Shown here in pieces: positions 10,621 through 22,585 of a stretch of DNA of 28,227 nt (position 1 is the stretch's first letter; each line of letters starts with the position of its first letter). Under the pieces are notes generated by a model. The model saw only the letters and a list, made by a program, of their open reading frames with translations. It ran no database searches and was not told where the DNA came from. A program made the translations under genes and the position numbers. Origin of the DNA: Condylostoma magnum (lineage: Eukaryota; Ciliophora; Heterotrichea; Heterotrichida; Condylostomatidae); assembly GCA_920105805.1 (NCBI GenBank), contig CAKKTI010000286.1, forward strand, positions 1 through 28,227, given 5' to 3'.

Positions 10621-11484
10621 TTAATTATATAAGTTGCGTTATATACTTTTTAATGAAAAATTGTAGCTTGATATATAGATTAATATCGAGCATAAATGTA
10701 TTAACGGTTTATAAAGTATATTACTTATATAATTCTTGACATATTTTTAATAAGTCTATTTTACTCATTTTAAATTAATAAAACTTTGAATATAATAACT
10801 TTTACACCTAATATAAAATTATGTATTATTAATTTAAAATTTATTTATTAAGTTTTAAGTCAATGTAATTTGATAACTAATTAAGGGTCTAATTAATAAT
10901 CTTTGATAGTTAATAAACCAGTTTTAATTATTCATAATTGTCTAATATAATAATCGATTTTTACAATTTTTTATGTATTTGACTATCAAAAGTGCTCTCA
11001 CGATAATGTATTAGGTAATATTATTCTATGCATTGAAGTATTATACTCGGATTTCCATTAATAAATTCAGACATATCAAATTTACTTATTATTTTACATT
11101 TTTATCATCCTTGATTATATTTTAAAATTCAAATAAATATAGTTTTATAGTGGTAATATTTCCTTTAATATTAGTAAAGAAAATAATACTATAAATTTAA
11201 TGCTTGTGGCTATTATTAGCTGCCTACCATATTAAAAAATTATATTTAATTAATCACTATTTTTAAGATATTATGATTCAACTATATTTAAATTACTGTT
11301 TATATAAAACAATTATCATATATTACGAAAGTGCTTTAATATATTGTCTTCCTAAATAAGGTTATTTAGGAGTCTTATAAATCTTTTCTACTCATCACAT
11401 AAATTGAATCATAAAACTAACTTTTAATACCTTAATACCCAATATAATTTCAATCAAACATTAATAATTAAAAATTCCACTATA
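10621..11484. other. AT-rich intergenic region, 864 bp
   Basis: No open frame with protein-like composition was found on either strand, even with all stops read as sense codons. The stretch is strongly AT-rich. It contains the perfect inverted repeat at 11350-11371 (listed separately) and presumably the promoter of the gene starting at 11485. It is the longest gene-free stretch in the window. Confidence 0.6.
11350..11371. repeat. Perfect inverted repeat, 10-bp arms, 2-bp loop
   Basis: TCCTAAATAA, then GG, then TTATTTAGGA: the two arms are exact reverse complements. It lies 113 bp upstream of the ATG at 11485, in otherwise structureless AT-rich DNA. It could be a dimeric protein-binding site or form a cruciform; its role is unknown. 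Confidence 0.7.
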
Positions 11485-12120
11485 ATGAGAAAAACTGATA
11501 GAGGAAAAAAACAGACTAAGCCGTAGTTTGTCCTAGACTGCACATCAAGTAGAAGTAAAATGCAAGGCTATACTGGACTTAAAGATAACAACCTAGCTGG
11601 ATTCTTTTCATCAAAGCATCGTCAAAAGGTTCTTTAAAAGCAAAACTTAATTAGTAAAGGTGGAGTAATACTAGAAGGATCATCAACAACTAAAAAAATT
11701 AATCCAAGTCTATTAAATAATCCAACCTAATAGAAGTAGGGAGCTTCATTAAGGGTAAATAAAAAGCTAAAGAAAAGCAAATCTCAATCTCCTTAAAAAC
11801 GTGCATAATCCAAACAAATCTAGCCTTTAACCAGTGAGCAATTGAAAGATTTGCTTGATAGTTTGCGAAGTAAGCAGAACCCGGTTATACAGGCCTAGGA
11901 GCCCAGCTAAGGTTAATAGAATAATAAAAAATCGTCTCAGGATGTGATCAAAGAAGAGGATAAAGATGTAGTAAAAGAAGAGACTAAAGATGTAGTAAAA
12001 GAAGAGACTAAAGATGTAGTAAAAGAAGAGACTAAAGATGTAGTAAAAGAAGAAAACAAAGCTTAAGAGCCTCCCGACCAAGAAGCCTTAGAAACCCCTG
12101 CTGAAGTAGTTGAATCTTAG
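11485..12120 (+). CDS. Basic low-complexity protein with KDVVKEET repeats, 211 aa
   Basis: ATG at 11485 (MRKTDRGKKQTKPQFVL) starts a basic, Ser/Lys/Gln-rich protein. It carries four tandem eight-residue repeats KDVVKEET, preceded by a partial copy (DVIKEED), and ends in an acidic, Pro-rich tail (EPPDQEALETPAEVVE). No catalytic domain or membrane segment is visible; it appears largely disordered. The stop is taken as TAG 12118-12120; a second in-frame TAA is at 12136. The next ATG (12171) is in another frame. The two could be one gene if GTTAATTAGAACATCTTAAG (20 bp, starting at 12119) were an intron, but nothing requires this. Function unknown; possibly a microtubule- or nucleic-acid-associated protein judging only from charge. 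Confidence 0.6.
11962..12057 (+). repeat. Four tandem copies of a 24-bp coding repeat
   Basis: Units at 11962-11985, 11986-12009, 12010-12033 and 12034-12057 are nearly identical and encode KDVVKEET (the last ends EEN). A degenerate unit precedes at 11941-11961. Near identity at the DNA level points to recent expansion by slippage or unequal exchange. Confidence 0.9.
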
Positions 12121-12170
12121 TTAATTAGAACATCTTAAGATAATCCACCTAGTCACCTATCTAATAATAA

Positions 12171-13532
12171 ATGTCTAAAATAAGCAAAATGAGAAAGCTG
12201 TCATCAATGGAGACAGTTGTTTAATAGGAGCCAACTTTAAAGAGTAGTATTAGCAACTAAACTTTCAGAGAATTTTCTGAGTTTACCAAATGACCAACAG
12301 TATAAAAGAAAATCAACTAGAATCCGGGTCGCAAGGCAGCTTAATTCTAAGAATTCCTCCCCCCTGTAAAATCAATGCGATTTTTAAGCTCAGCGGAGCT
12401 ATCCCCTCTAGTTTCCCCTAAAAAGCCCTAAATTACATAAACCGAGCAAAAAGAGTATCTCCGTCTGACTAAAGCTCCCCTAAACCGAAACGAGGAGGAG
12501 CTGATAATGTTTAAAGAAGTTTTCGTGTATCCTAAGAAAGAAATGCAGGAAAAGCTTAACTAAAATGTGTAAGAGAAACGTATGCAAAGACTAAGTTAAA
12601 ATCCCAGATTAAAAGCAATTTTAGATAAGCCAAAGGAGTAGCCAATGCTAATAGAAAACATAAATAATGAGAAAGCCCCTTAGAAATCCTTTTTTGACTA
12701 AGTGTTGCATGCTTAGTTACCAGAAGGGTTTAACGTAAGTCTAGGAGCACCCTTGTCGCCGGGAACCGGCTGGGCTCCCTCAGTTCCTATAAACAGAGCT
12801 CAGTCCTTAAAGGATCTTTAATTAAGGTCTCAAGCAGCTGCTAAGGATATACAAAAGGAAGCACATTTATCATATAGCATGGGAGTTAATCTAGAAGACA
12901 AAAATTAATTACATGAAGCTAGAAAATACTTCCTAAGGTTTTTAGCATGTGCAAAAATGCTAGAAGATAGAGTAGGCACAGCACTAGCTTTAAATCGATT
13001 AGGAGTTATATACTTTAAACTTCATAACTTTGAAAAAAGCATTAAGTGTCATTAGCAACATAAGAAATTAGCACCGTTGGATGGATAATTTACCTCTCAT
13101 TATAACTTAGGGCTTAGCTATAGAAAAGTCTCAAATTTTGATATGTCAGCAAAGCATTTCTAGAAGGCTGCTAAATTTTCTTAATAGAGAAATGATAAGG
13201 AGGCTGAATGTGTAACGTATGGGCAGATTGGGCTAAGCTTGCTGGCTTTAGGAGATATAGAAAATGCAGAGGCTAATTTAAAGCTTTGTACTTAAACAGG
13301 GGATAAATTGCCCTAGGTCTTATTAGAAATTTACTTAGTACTAGGTAAAATGGCCGCTGATAAGTTTATATGGGAAAAAGCCTCAATTTACTTCACTAAA
13401 GCAATTGGCCCAGCCTACGCTATAAGTGATTAGCTTGTAAGAGAAAAATGCAGGGTGAATATTGGAATAGCGCAGTCTGAGGCAAATTGGGAGTATAAAA
13501 TAGCCCAATACGCAGATATACCAGAAGCATAG
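12171..13532 (+). CDS. TPR protein with long N-terminal extension, 453 aa
   Basis: ATG at 12171 (MSKISKMRKLSSMETVV) begins an unbroken frame to tandem TAG TAA at 13530-13535. The first ~230 residues are Ser/Pro/Lys-rich and probably disordered. From about residue 230 there are TPR-like helical pairs: YSMGVNLEDKNQLHEARKYF, LNRLGVIYFKLHNFEKSIKC, YNLGLSYRKVSNFDMSAKHF and YGQIGLSLLALGDIENAEAN. The spacing and the Gly at helix starts resemble the TPRs of TTC29/LGN/rapsyn-type proteins, and TTC29 is ciliary. That assignment is only a suggestion; TPR protein is the safe call. The gene converges on ARP1, with only 36 bp between the two stop codons. Confidence 0.85.
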
Positions 13533-13568
13533 TAATTAAGAATTCCCGTATATCAAAACATTACCTAT

Positions 13569-14711
13569 CTAAAACGATCGTGTATGCAATATCCTCTTCC
13601 CCTCTTCCTCATACTCCTGCTTTTTAATCCACATATTCTTAAACGAAGCTAATGATGTCAAAACAGACCCTCCAATCCAACATGACAACTTCCTCTCGGG
13701 CGGGGCAGTGATTTTAATCTTAATTTCCTTTGGTGACAGTCTTCTCAGATCATTTAACAGCCTTTCCCCAAATCCAGGCATCATAGTTGTCCCTCCAGCC
13801 AAAAATATCGAATTATACAGTGTCATCCTCAAATCAATATCAGCCTTCTTAATAGAATTAAGCAAACACTCCTACACACCCTAACACTCCATCCCTATTT
13901 TATCCGGGGAGAATAGAATCTCCGCAGCCCTGTACTTCTCAGCCCCTAAACTAATAGACTGCCCATCAGGCAGTACATAACTAGTCTAACTTTTAGCAGG
14001 ATCATCTAAATTTCTTTCCTCATTAGTATACGCAGTTGCTATATAACAATTTCTTTCCTTTATTTACCTCACTAAGTCAAACTCCGCAGAGGTATTGAAT
14101 ATATACCCAGCCCTGCGTAGAAGTTGTACTAAGTACCCAGTCACATCCCTACCAGCTAGGTCAATTCTAGTAGTTGCATGCTACAGTGCAAACCCGTCAT
14201 ATACAGGAACACAGTGAGTCACACCGTCCCCGCAGTCAAGAACTACTCCAGTGGTAGTGCCACTGGAGTACAGACTCAACACAGCTTAAGCAGCTATGAA
14301 TATTCCAGGCACATTGAAAGTCTCAAAAAAAATCTCAGCTGCCTTCTCACGGTTGCGGTAGGGGTTAAGGGGGGCCTCTGTTAGAAGTACTGGGTGATCG
14401 TGGGGAAGGGCACCTGTTTGGTTGTATATGTATCGCCATATGTTCTCCATGTCAGTCCAGTTTTCAACTATACCGTGGCGAAGTGGGTACTAAAGCTTTA
14501 GTAATCCTCGGTTCTACTCTGCCTCAGGACCCACGTAGTACTCTGGTTCGTGCATTGATCCAGGTAGCACCTTTCTGTGCTTTGGACGACCCACATAGGA
14601 GGAAAATGTAAGGCTTGGACGGTCGTCACCTGCTAGACCTGCTTTTATTAAGCCAGAACCGTTGTCTATTACTAAGGCTTGTTTAAAGATTATGTCATAG
14701 TAATCTGACAT
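13569..14711 (-). CDS. ARP1: Actin-related protein 1 (centractin), dynactin filament subunit
   Basis: The 380-residue minus-strand frame starts [20 protein letters not shown] and is colinear with centractin (about 376 residues). It has the phosphate-1 loop ([10 protein letters not shown]), [19 protein letters not shown], phosphate-2 region ([16 protein letters not shown]), [24 protein letters not shown] and [10 protein letters not shown]. The end, [20 protein letters not shown], matches ARP1 (KKEYEEDGARSIHRKTF) better than conventional actin. ARP1 forms the short filament of dynactin, the dynein cofactor. TAG or TAA stands for Gln at several sites, including the conserved AAQAVLSLY (TAA). The frame ends in TAG right after the C-terminal Phe typical of actins, so TAG is also a genuine terminator here. 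No introns. The ATG lies only 13 bp after the stop of the upstream gene on the same strand. A divergent conventional actin is the less likely alternative. Confidence 0.9.
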
Positions 14712-14724
14712 TGTTTTAGATTTT

Positions 14725-17700
14725 TTAAGAATTGGTTACTAAGGTGTTATTTATAAGTTGGAGTAGAGGTCTGTTGTCGGATTGGATGAATTTTGTAAAG
14801 ATTGCTTCGTGTTATAGTTGTTCCTTGTATTTGGCATAACGAATTGCTGTGAGTATGAGTAGGAGGATATTTGTTATTATTAGAATTGATATTATGAGAC
14901 AGGAGTTGTAGAGGAAGTCTTGGATTTGGTATTGAAAGTAGTCTTGAAATTAATCCTCTGATTTTTGTAAGCAATCTGTTATTTGAGTATAGGAAGTGTA
15001 TATAGATTTGAGATCCAAAGGGATATTTTACATTTAATCTTAGGCATTGAAGTAGAATTCATAGGTTGAAGCCATCAAACCGGATTTTGTTATTTAGAAA
15101 TCATTGCATTTATCATAGTAAACGTTTTTTTGTTCATTGCTTAGATTATATGCTGAGTCAAAAATTAACTCCTTGTGGCTGTTTAATAAATGCTATATTT
15201 CTTAATCAAACTATTCTTTTGGCTATTATAAATTATTGTTGTTATTTAGAATAAAATGATCATTGAATGAGTTATTTTAAAACTTTTGTTCAATAATTCA
15301 ATAAATAGAAAGAGTTAATTATGTTTACCTTTATGTTGACAGATTCAGTACTTAAAAGGTGTTTTAGTATATTTCTGATATTCATTTATTGTCTTAAAAG
15401 ATAAAAAATCCTGAAAATATGATATTGGCAGCATTTATTGTGATGAGTAGAAAAATTATAATTTTAAATAGTTTTGAAGCAGAGTAATTATTACCTTAAA
15501 TCTCATTATCAGGGACTTCAATATCAAAATGCTCCGTTAACCGCATCATTGATTCTTATTTTATCTTTACATAAAGTAATCTTTTTTATCCCAGTATTAT
15601 TTATCAAAATTACTTTCTTTATTTTTCTAATTTAATCAGTATTAATGCTAAAAGAACTGTTACAATAATAGCGAAAATGATTATTATAAAAAGGCTTGTG
15701 TATTCTATCATAATATAGAAGTTATCTATAATCTAAGCATTAAAATCAATATATTCTTTAATAAAATCCCGTATCTAGAATTAAGCCTCGTAAACACTAT
15801 TCCTATAAATCAATAAAAACTCACTTGTATGCATATACTAGCTATTATTCTACATGTTGCTGAGTTAGTCTGCACTTGTAATAAACTGTAAAATAAAAGA
15901 AATGATATAAAACCTTTTTGCTTAGAAAGTATCATACTAAGGAATTCATAAATAAAACTATTATTCTGAAAATAATTAATTTTCTTCTTCCCTTTGATAA
16001 GCTTAAAGTGTGTCAACTAATTCTTTTAGTTATTTTAACTCTGTTTATAAGCACAAATATATTTACTCCTCTTCTAATATAGCTTATTACTCCTATAAAG
16101 CCACTAATTGCTTAGTGCAAATATCTAAATGACCGATACTGTTCTTTGATAATTAAAGTAAATTTATTATATCATTAACTTAATCTATCTTAGATTAAAT
16201 TATAATCGAACTTAAGATGGCAGTACAGCTTATTGCTAGTAATAGAAATATAAACAAAATAGTAATCACTTACAGTAGTCATAGAAACCGTGAATATCGT
16301 TTTATTAAGTACTTAATTGCACTTTAAGTTTTATTTTTCTAATGAGTAATTGATTCTGACGTAAAATTCTTATCATCTCTATTCATCTCAGTTGTAGGCT
16401 GTAGTATATCTGATTTAAATTAACTAGCATCAGAATCAGATTTACTAAATTTTAATTACTTTTAACCTCATATTTAATGTTATGTAATAGTTCAAGATAC
16501 TTGTTCTATTGTTGGACTTTTATCCGTATCTGGAAATAGTGCAACAACTAGTTATTCAAATTTTCCATAGAATATTAATCTTTATATAGTATATCGGTAA
16601 ATGTTATCTCTTATTTTGAAGGAAAATCTGGACGTTTTATAGTTGTTCTATTAAGCTGATATAATTATTTACTCATTGATTCTGTTGTAAGTCTATTATG
16701 AAAGCTATTAAATATACTGTAATTTTCTACTCTGTATATATGTTACAAGTTATAAAAATCCTAAATTCCTGTCTATCAAACAAATTTCTACCTGTTAATT
16801 TATTTTCTTCATGGCAAAAAATGCAATTAGATCTCCTGTAGTTTTATCATTTATAACTCTTATTTTGATATAGACTAATTATAGGTTTCCATCTCCATCA
16901 TACACTATTCACTTATGCTTATCCTTTTATAAATAAGAATGATCTTCCCATATACTTAATTCTTATAGAAAGAAGCATTAGGTATTATGTAATGCTTCGG
17001 GTATAATTTCTCATATTTATTTCCCTTTTAAGGATCTACTTTCATACTTCAGATCTGATTCATTACTTGAAAATATAATTTTTAAATTATTTTTAGCTGT
17101 CAAAGGAACTATTAGTGTTACTCCTTAGCTTTCTAAAAATTCAACTTTTTAAACACTTGTCTGATTTTGTAAATAGTTCATTATTGTTTAGTAGTAACTC
17201 AATTTATGTCTCAAATTTAACATCTTAAATATATCAATGCATTCAACAACAAAGCTATAATTTTGAATATTAGACTTTTTTAATAGACTTTCAATCTACT
17301 AAAACCTTATGTACAATTAGCTGAGTTTGATTGATAAGCTTTAGATTTAGGAATAATCGATAACTGTTTAACTTAAAATACTAAATAGATTATAATGCTC
17401 ATTTGTCAGACTAAAGTCTAAGTTTTATAGAGTTTCATAAGCATCAAAATAATCGTAGAAATTAAAAATATCTTCATCTATCCTTTTTCTCTTTAAAAAA
17501 TGCATAAATTTTAGCTCTGTAAGTTGAATTTCAATTTCCGATTACATCGTTAAATCTAATGATTTTATTTTATAGATAAAATACTTTACTTATTCTATCT
17601 TTTACTAGCCAAAATAATAATTTATAAGCCAAAAATTTACATCGATATCCTCAAATAAAAATTAGTTTTACATCAAAAGCTCTTATAATTTAAATCTCTC

Positions 17701-18759
17701 AAATTCCTTTTGCTAGTCTTCTCTATTTTGAATTGGAATAACTTTTCTTATTTCTATATCAAATATTTCTTTTATGGTGAAAGGTATTTTTTGCCTTAAT
17801 ACCTAAAAATTTTCCAAAATGAATTTGTTTAAATACGTAAGTAAAGGTAAAGTCATTCAAAAGACTAAAAATAATTGGAATGAGGTGAATTTAATTATAT
17901 CCTTTAAGCCTATCAGTAATCCATATAGTGTAATCATTATGCCTAAAAGGGACTCAAAATTATTTACTTCATTTTTGTAGTAGGGCGCGTATTTTATAAT
18001 TACAAAAACATTGTAGCTACCTAAAGCAATAAAAAGTCCTGCTAAAATGATCGGATAGTCATCATAAGGACAGTGGATTATTATAAATGGTAGAGATAAT
18101 TTTATTAAAGCCAATTATTAGTTGATTTAAGGATAACTAATTGCAAATAGTCCAGCGTTCTTTTAGTATGTCATCAAAATATGAGCATATAGTAGAAATT
18201 TAGAAAGCAGTATGGCTAGTATACCTCATCCTATTATAAAAATCAATTAGTTGTTTTTCTCTATTAGTTAATTATTTAAATAGATTATATAAAACTAGAG
18301 GCATGGTATAATCAGTATATTACACATAAAGAAGTGCAAGGTATTGCTAAAACTAAATAAAAGCTTGGTTAATTGTAAGTAGTTTGTCTTTATTCCCCTA
18401 AAAGCTCCAAATTACTAATATTCATCTGTCAATTTTAGACAAATCGAATCAATAAATATATCAATCAGATAAAGGGAGGTTATAAATCAGAAAATTGTTT
18501 GATCATTAAAACCCAAGTAGATTCCAAGCTTATCAATTCGAGTGACAATTGTTATTACATATAAAACTTGTTAAAGCTATTTGTTATCAATTTATAAGTT
18601 TTTCGAATTCATTTGGTCAAAAAAGATTGAAATAAGTTAAAGCCAAGTCATTGCATGCTTTAAGTATATCATTCATGAGGCCGTTGTGATTAGATAATTC
18701 TTTCTGAGAGTCAAAAACTTTATCAATCTCTCATAATCACTTAGTTTCTTTATTGACAT
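14725..18759 (-). CDS. Large PAS-containing multi-pass membrane protein, TmcB-like, 1344 aa
   Basis: ATG at 18759 ([16 protein letters not shown]) opens an uninterrupted minus-strand frame of 1345 codons down to TAA 14725-14727, with TAA/TAG as Gln and TGA as Trp throughout. The N-terminal third has about eight membrane helices, including one with [19 protein letters not shown] (around 18020-18090). It is followed by a helical cytoplasmic segment and a PAS-like domain at about residues 545-660 ([29 protein letters not shown]). After this come two successive helix - ~165-residue polar loop - helix modules: helices near residues 825-850 and 1015-1043, then 1090-1115 and 1282-1305. This layout fits the large tiny-macrocysts-B-like (TmcB) PAS membrane proteins abundant in ciliates, presumed sensors. 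No kinase or cyclase domain is present. An ATG pair at 15546-15549 could look like a separate gene start, but the frame is continuous through it. Confidence 0.85.
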
Positions 18760-19238
18760 ATTAATTTTTATTGTAAGGTAAAGCTAGCCAAGGCAGATTT
18801 ATTAGTTAAGTATTAAAAGTTTCTAATTAAAAAGGTTTAATTAATCGAATAAATGAAAAATTTATAGATTGGCATATTTAATATTAGACAATTTTACAAG
18901 TTGAGTATGTTAAATATATATAAAAGACTGCCATTAAAATGGCAAAATTGATCTACAAATAATTATTTTCATATCTTAATTATATTTAGCTAGTTTTTAG
19001 CTAATTATTACTCATATAAACCTCTAAATTTTAAAATGAATTATCAATAGATTCAGAATCAAACTAAAAGTGTTATTAGTGTAATGTTTTATATAAATTT
19101 CTTCTATATACGCATGTGTGAGTTTAAGCTCTATAATATCTTTAGCTTATATGATAATTAGGTTTAATACTCTACAAATGGCTTTTAATCACATATTTAA
19201 ATTCATTTATCATTAATTTAGATTATTTATTAAAATTA
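18760..19238. promoter_or_regulatory. Intergenic, upstream of the PAS membrane protein gene (479 bp)
   Basis: No coding signal was found. The stretch presumably holds the promoter of the minus-strand gene starting at 18759 and the 3' end of the channel gene. A small perfect inverted repeat, TGCCATT-AA-AATGGCA, is at 18929-18944; its significance is unknown. Confidence 0.4.
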
Positions 19239-21878
19239 CTAGTTTAGAAGTCCTTCTAATAATTAAAGGGTATCAATTGCTATACTTTAAGCAATAACTC
19301 AATCCTAAAGCATATTTTAATAAAAAGCAACTCTTTAATAAGTGAAATGAATTAATTAATCAAATAAAAAACCTATTCTCCTTGTTATTTTGTCCATCAA
19401 TAACTTTACCCTATCTTTTTATTCCAGAAAAGCACTTATTTTTCTTGCCATCTTTTCATTCTAGTTTTTCAAAATTCTTTTAATATACTGTAAATCTTAA
19501 GCTTTTATTGCAAATTCTTATATTACACTATCATTTATGTCATTGGTACTAAGTAGTTACAAGGAATTTATAATATCAGAAGAAATTTAGCCATAGCCAA
19601 TTTAATTAGCTAATTCTTCTAATCCAAGTTTTTATGCTTTTATCATAGCACCCACTGTTTTAACTATATTCTAAATGTTGACTATTCCATTCATTTTAGT
19701 TTAACGTTTTAAGAAAATCAATTTGAGAACAATATTCTAGAATCTTTGCTAAATTCTAGCTGAGTTCTTCTTTCATTTTTTAGCTTTACGGAAGTATTTT
19801 ATATAATCGCAAGGATATAAGTCTTCAATATTTTCTTTTCTTATATTATCTCAAACAGCATTATTTATCACTACTTCTTTAATTTTATCATATAATTCAT
19901 TCATTGCAAATGTTTTATGCTAGAATATGCTGACGTTAAATACCATTAAAACTGTATATCTTTAAGCCTGATATCTAATATTTGATTTATAGTTAAACAA
20001 CGCATTAATCGAATTTATAATACTTCCTGAATTTAGCTTCTATAATAAAACCCAGAATTTATTATTCTTTACTATTTTCTTATTATATAAACTTTTCGAT
20101 AAATACTATCTAAATAATTCAGAAGGACGCCTTTGTACCATATAATAGTTTAAAAGCGATTAAGTCTATTGACAAAACAAAGCAGTATGTGCAAATACCT
20201 TTCCTTATTTAATAATTGCGACTTAATCTCAATTTAATACATTTGGGTATATAATTTATCCAGGCATTATGTATATCAATTCCATATTTTAAAGTAAAGT
20301 TTCTAGATTATAATTACTAATCATTCTTAAATAAGGGATACGTTTTATAAACTTAGAAGCAAATTATCTGTCTGGATCATCATAATTCGAGCAAAACTAG
20401 ATAAATTCTTTGATAATGCATGGGTATTATTTAGTTAATTGTTAAAACTTCTTTTTACTCAAATATGATATCTTAGAATAAGTTGTTGTTTAAACAGAAG
20501 CCGTTCTCTTTCTATTAAAAATTAATCCAATTTCACCAAAATGAGCCCCAGAATTTAGAATATTGCATCTTATTTATTTATTATTACTATTCAGTATAAG
20601 CACTTCACACTAACCTGAAACAATAAAGTAAAGTCTATCAGACTCAGCTTCTTATTATAAGATTTTCACCTATGGATGGTATTAAATAATACTTAGCTTT
20701 TATATTACACTCAGGGATAGATCATAATTATTCTTTAAAATCAGATTTTAATTTACTAAGCTTTCAAAAATTATTGATTTTACCTAATTAGCAAAGGAAG
20801 GTGAAAGCATTTTGAGGAAATTTTTAAACTCGAACTTATACTTCAAGTAAACTTACGAGGAAATTATATATTCATTTACTCTTAATTGCAGTTTTGCAGG
20901 TAGATTAAAACTTTTCATAGATGTATTGACGATGTCCAAAATAGTATTAAACTCTATGTTTTATCTATTCAAACTCATTACTAAAACTGAAATCTATCCA
21001 AACATTATACCTGTTATCATTGATCCAAGTAATAATGCAAAAGCGCAAAAGATCAGTTAGAACTTGTTCTATGGAAGCACTTCAATTCCTAATAGCATAA
21101 AGATAGATGTATATAGGGAAAATAAATACTGTTGTCATACTGAAGAGCTATAGATTTAATATCTGTCTTAGTTTATCATACTAGTATTTGGAATTCAAAT
21201 CTCATCTTGTTTTACAATATACCATCATATACACGCCATCAAGTGCAAGTAAAGTGTGAGGTATAATATCAATTATAATAACTTTATTGTAATTTTAACA
21301 TTTATCTAAGCGCGCATATACAATATTATTTTACCTAGTCTAATAATTCTTATTAATTTTAGTACTCCGAAAAGCTGATAATCATTACTATCTGTAAATT
21401 CTTCTATATAATCAAATGGAATAGTGGCAAGTAAATCTATAAAAAAGTTGCCACTATTAATGTAGTTTCAAGCAACTTTACTTTAATCCATTACCTCGTT
21501 TCCATTTCTTAAGTCGATAAATCCTGTACGGAAATTCAGAATTATATCAATTAAGAATAAAAAATCAATGCATTTGTCAGCAATACTAAAAATTATATCA
21601 TAATCATTTTAAAGATTAAATGCTACTTGAAAAGGAATATAAAAGCAATTCCAAATAACCAATGCAATTACAAATATATCTCATTTAATACGAATTGAGC
21701 TAGATGGTTTTATCATTGGGCATTTCGAGTAATTTTAAGTTCTTTAGCTATTGATTGAACGAGTAATTATAGTATAAGTTTAGATTGAATCATTCTAATA
21801 TTCTTAGTTCAATGTATCTTAAGGCACATCGATAGAATCTGAAAGTTTACTATCTAATGGAGCTATACGATTGTACAT
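19239..21878 (-). CDS. Voltage-sensor type ion channel with cyclic-nucleotide-binding domain, 879 aa
   Basis: The minus-strand frame from ATG 21878 ends at TAG 19239-19241, followed at once by TAA. The layout matches CNG/HCN/EAG channels: S1 about residues 66-87, S2 103-117, S3 146-158 (FFIDLLATIPFDYI), S4 173-188 (LKLIRIIRLGKIILYM), S5 198-220, pore 253-270, S6 274-302. A C-linker and cNMP-binding domain follow at about 385-480, with the phosphate-binding cassette FGEIGLIFNRKRTASV (447-462). The ~400-residue C-terminal tail has no recognised domain. The pore reads LLGIEVLPQN and lacks the GYG signature of K+-selective filters, so selectivity is unclear. It acts in a membrane, probably the plasma or ciliary membrane, gated by voltage and/or cAMP/cGMP. 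An upstream in-frame ATG at 21920 is an alternative start. Confidence 0.9.
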
Positions 21879-22585
21879 TTTAAATAATATTAAATACTGA
21901 AGTTGTGCAAATTTTAACATGTAATGCAATCTAAATCTTTCTTACTAATTATAAATGGATAGCTAAATAATATATTGAAATGATAGACTTTATACCAAAC
22001 AATCTTAGCTGAAAGAAAGTAGTGAAATTAGTTAATTTTACTGAATTTTGATATAAGACTAAATAATATTAATCACTTTTCGTACATTTTCGTATAATAT
22101 AACTAGATAAGAGAAAGCATACTGAGAAATTCCAATAAGGATAAAGAAGCATACTGATTTCGGGTATTTAGCTTGCTCGAACTACGAAAGATATTACCTT
22201 TACTTAAATCAAGCAAAATTGTACTAAAATGCTGTAGAAATTGATAATTTGATAATAACTTGCTTTAGGTACAATCAAAATGGCCATTTGCATATACTTG
22301 CATTTATTTATCAGTATACTTGACAATAATCATATCTTTTTTTAAGAGCTTATTTACTAAGAAATACTACCTATAAGTTTTATAATTCTCTTTCTAACAT
22401 ATACAACTACTTTTATTAAATATAAACCGTTCATATTATAAAACTTATGATAATACTTAGATAATAACTACTTTCTAGCTTATTAACTTCCTTTCCACAA
22501 ACTAATACACTAGAATTATATTAATTTCCTTTAAATCCCTCTAACTATCTTATTTTCCCTATATAACAACTATTCCCAATAAAAC
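21879..22585. promoter_or_regulatory. Divergent intergenic region between channel and ZMYND10 genes (707 bp)
   Basis: This AT-rich stretch separates two divergent starts (21878 minus, 22586 plus) and has no coding signal apart from the alternative channel start at 21920. It contains a direct repeat AGCATACTGA (22116-22125 and 22148-22157, 32 bp apart) that might be a regulatory site; this is weak. The last 100 bp before 22586 are pyrimidine-rich on the plus strand, as before some other genes here. Confidence 0.4.

Noticed and set aside
11827-12081. Minus-strand frame with repeated Phe/Tyr-rich units
   Set aside because: It is the antisense of the KDVVKEET repeat array; the plus-strand reading has ordinary protein composition and its own ATG.
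15546-15549. ATG ATG as start of a separate two-helix membrane protein (14725-15549)
   Set aside because: The frame is continuous with the upstream PAS protein for another 1070 codons without any break, so it is an internal part.
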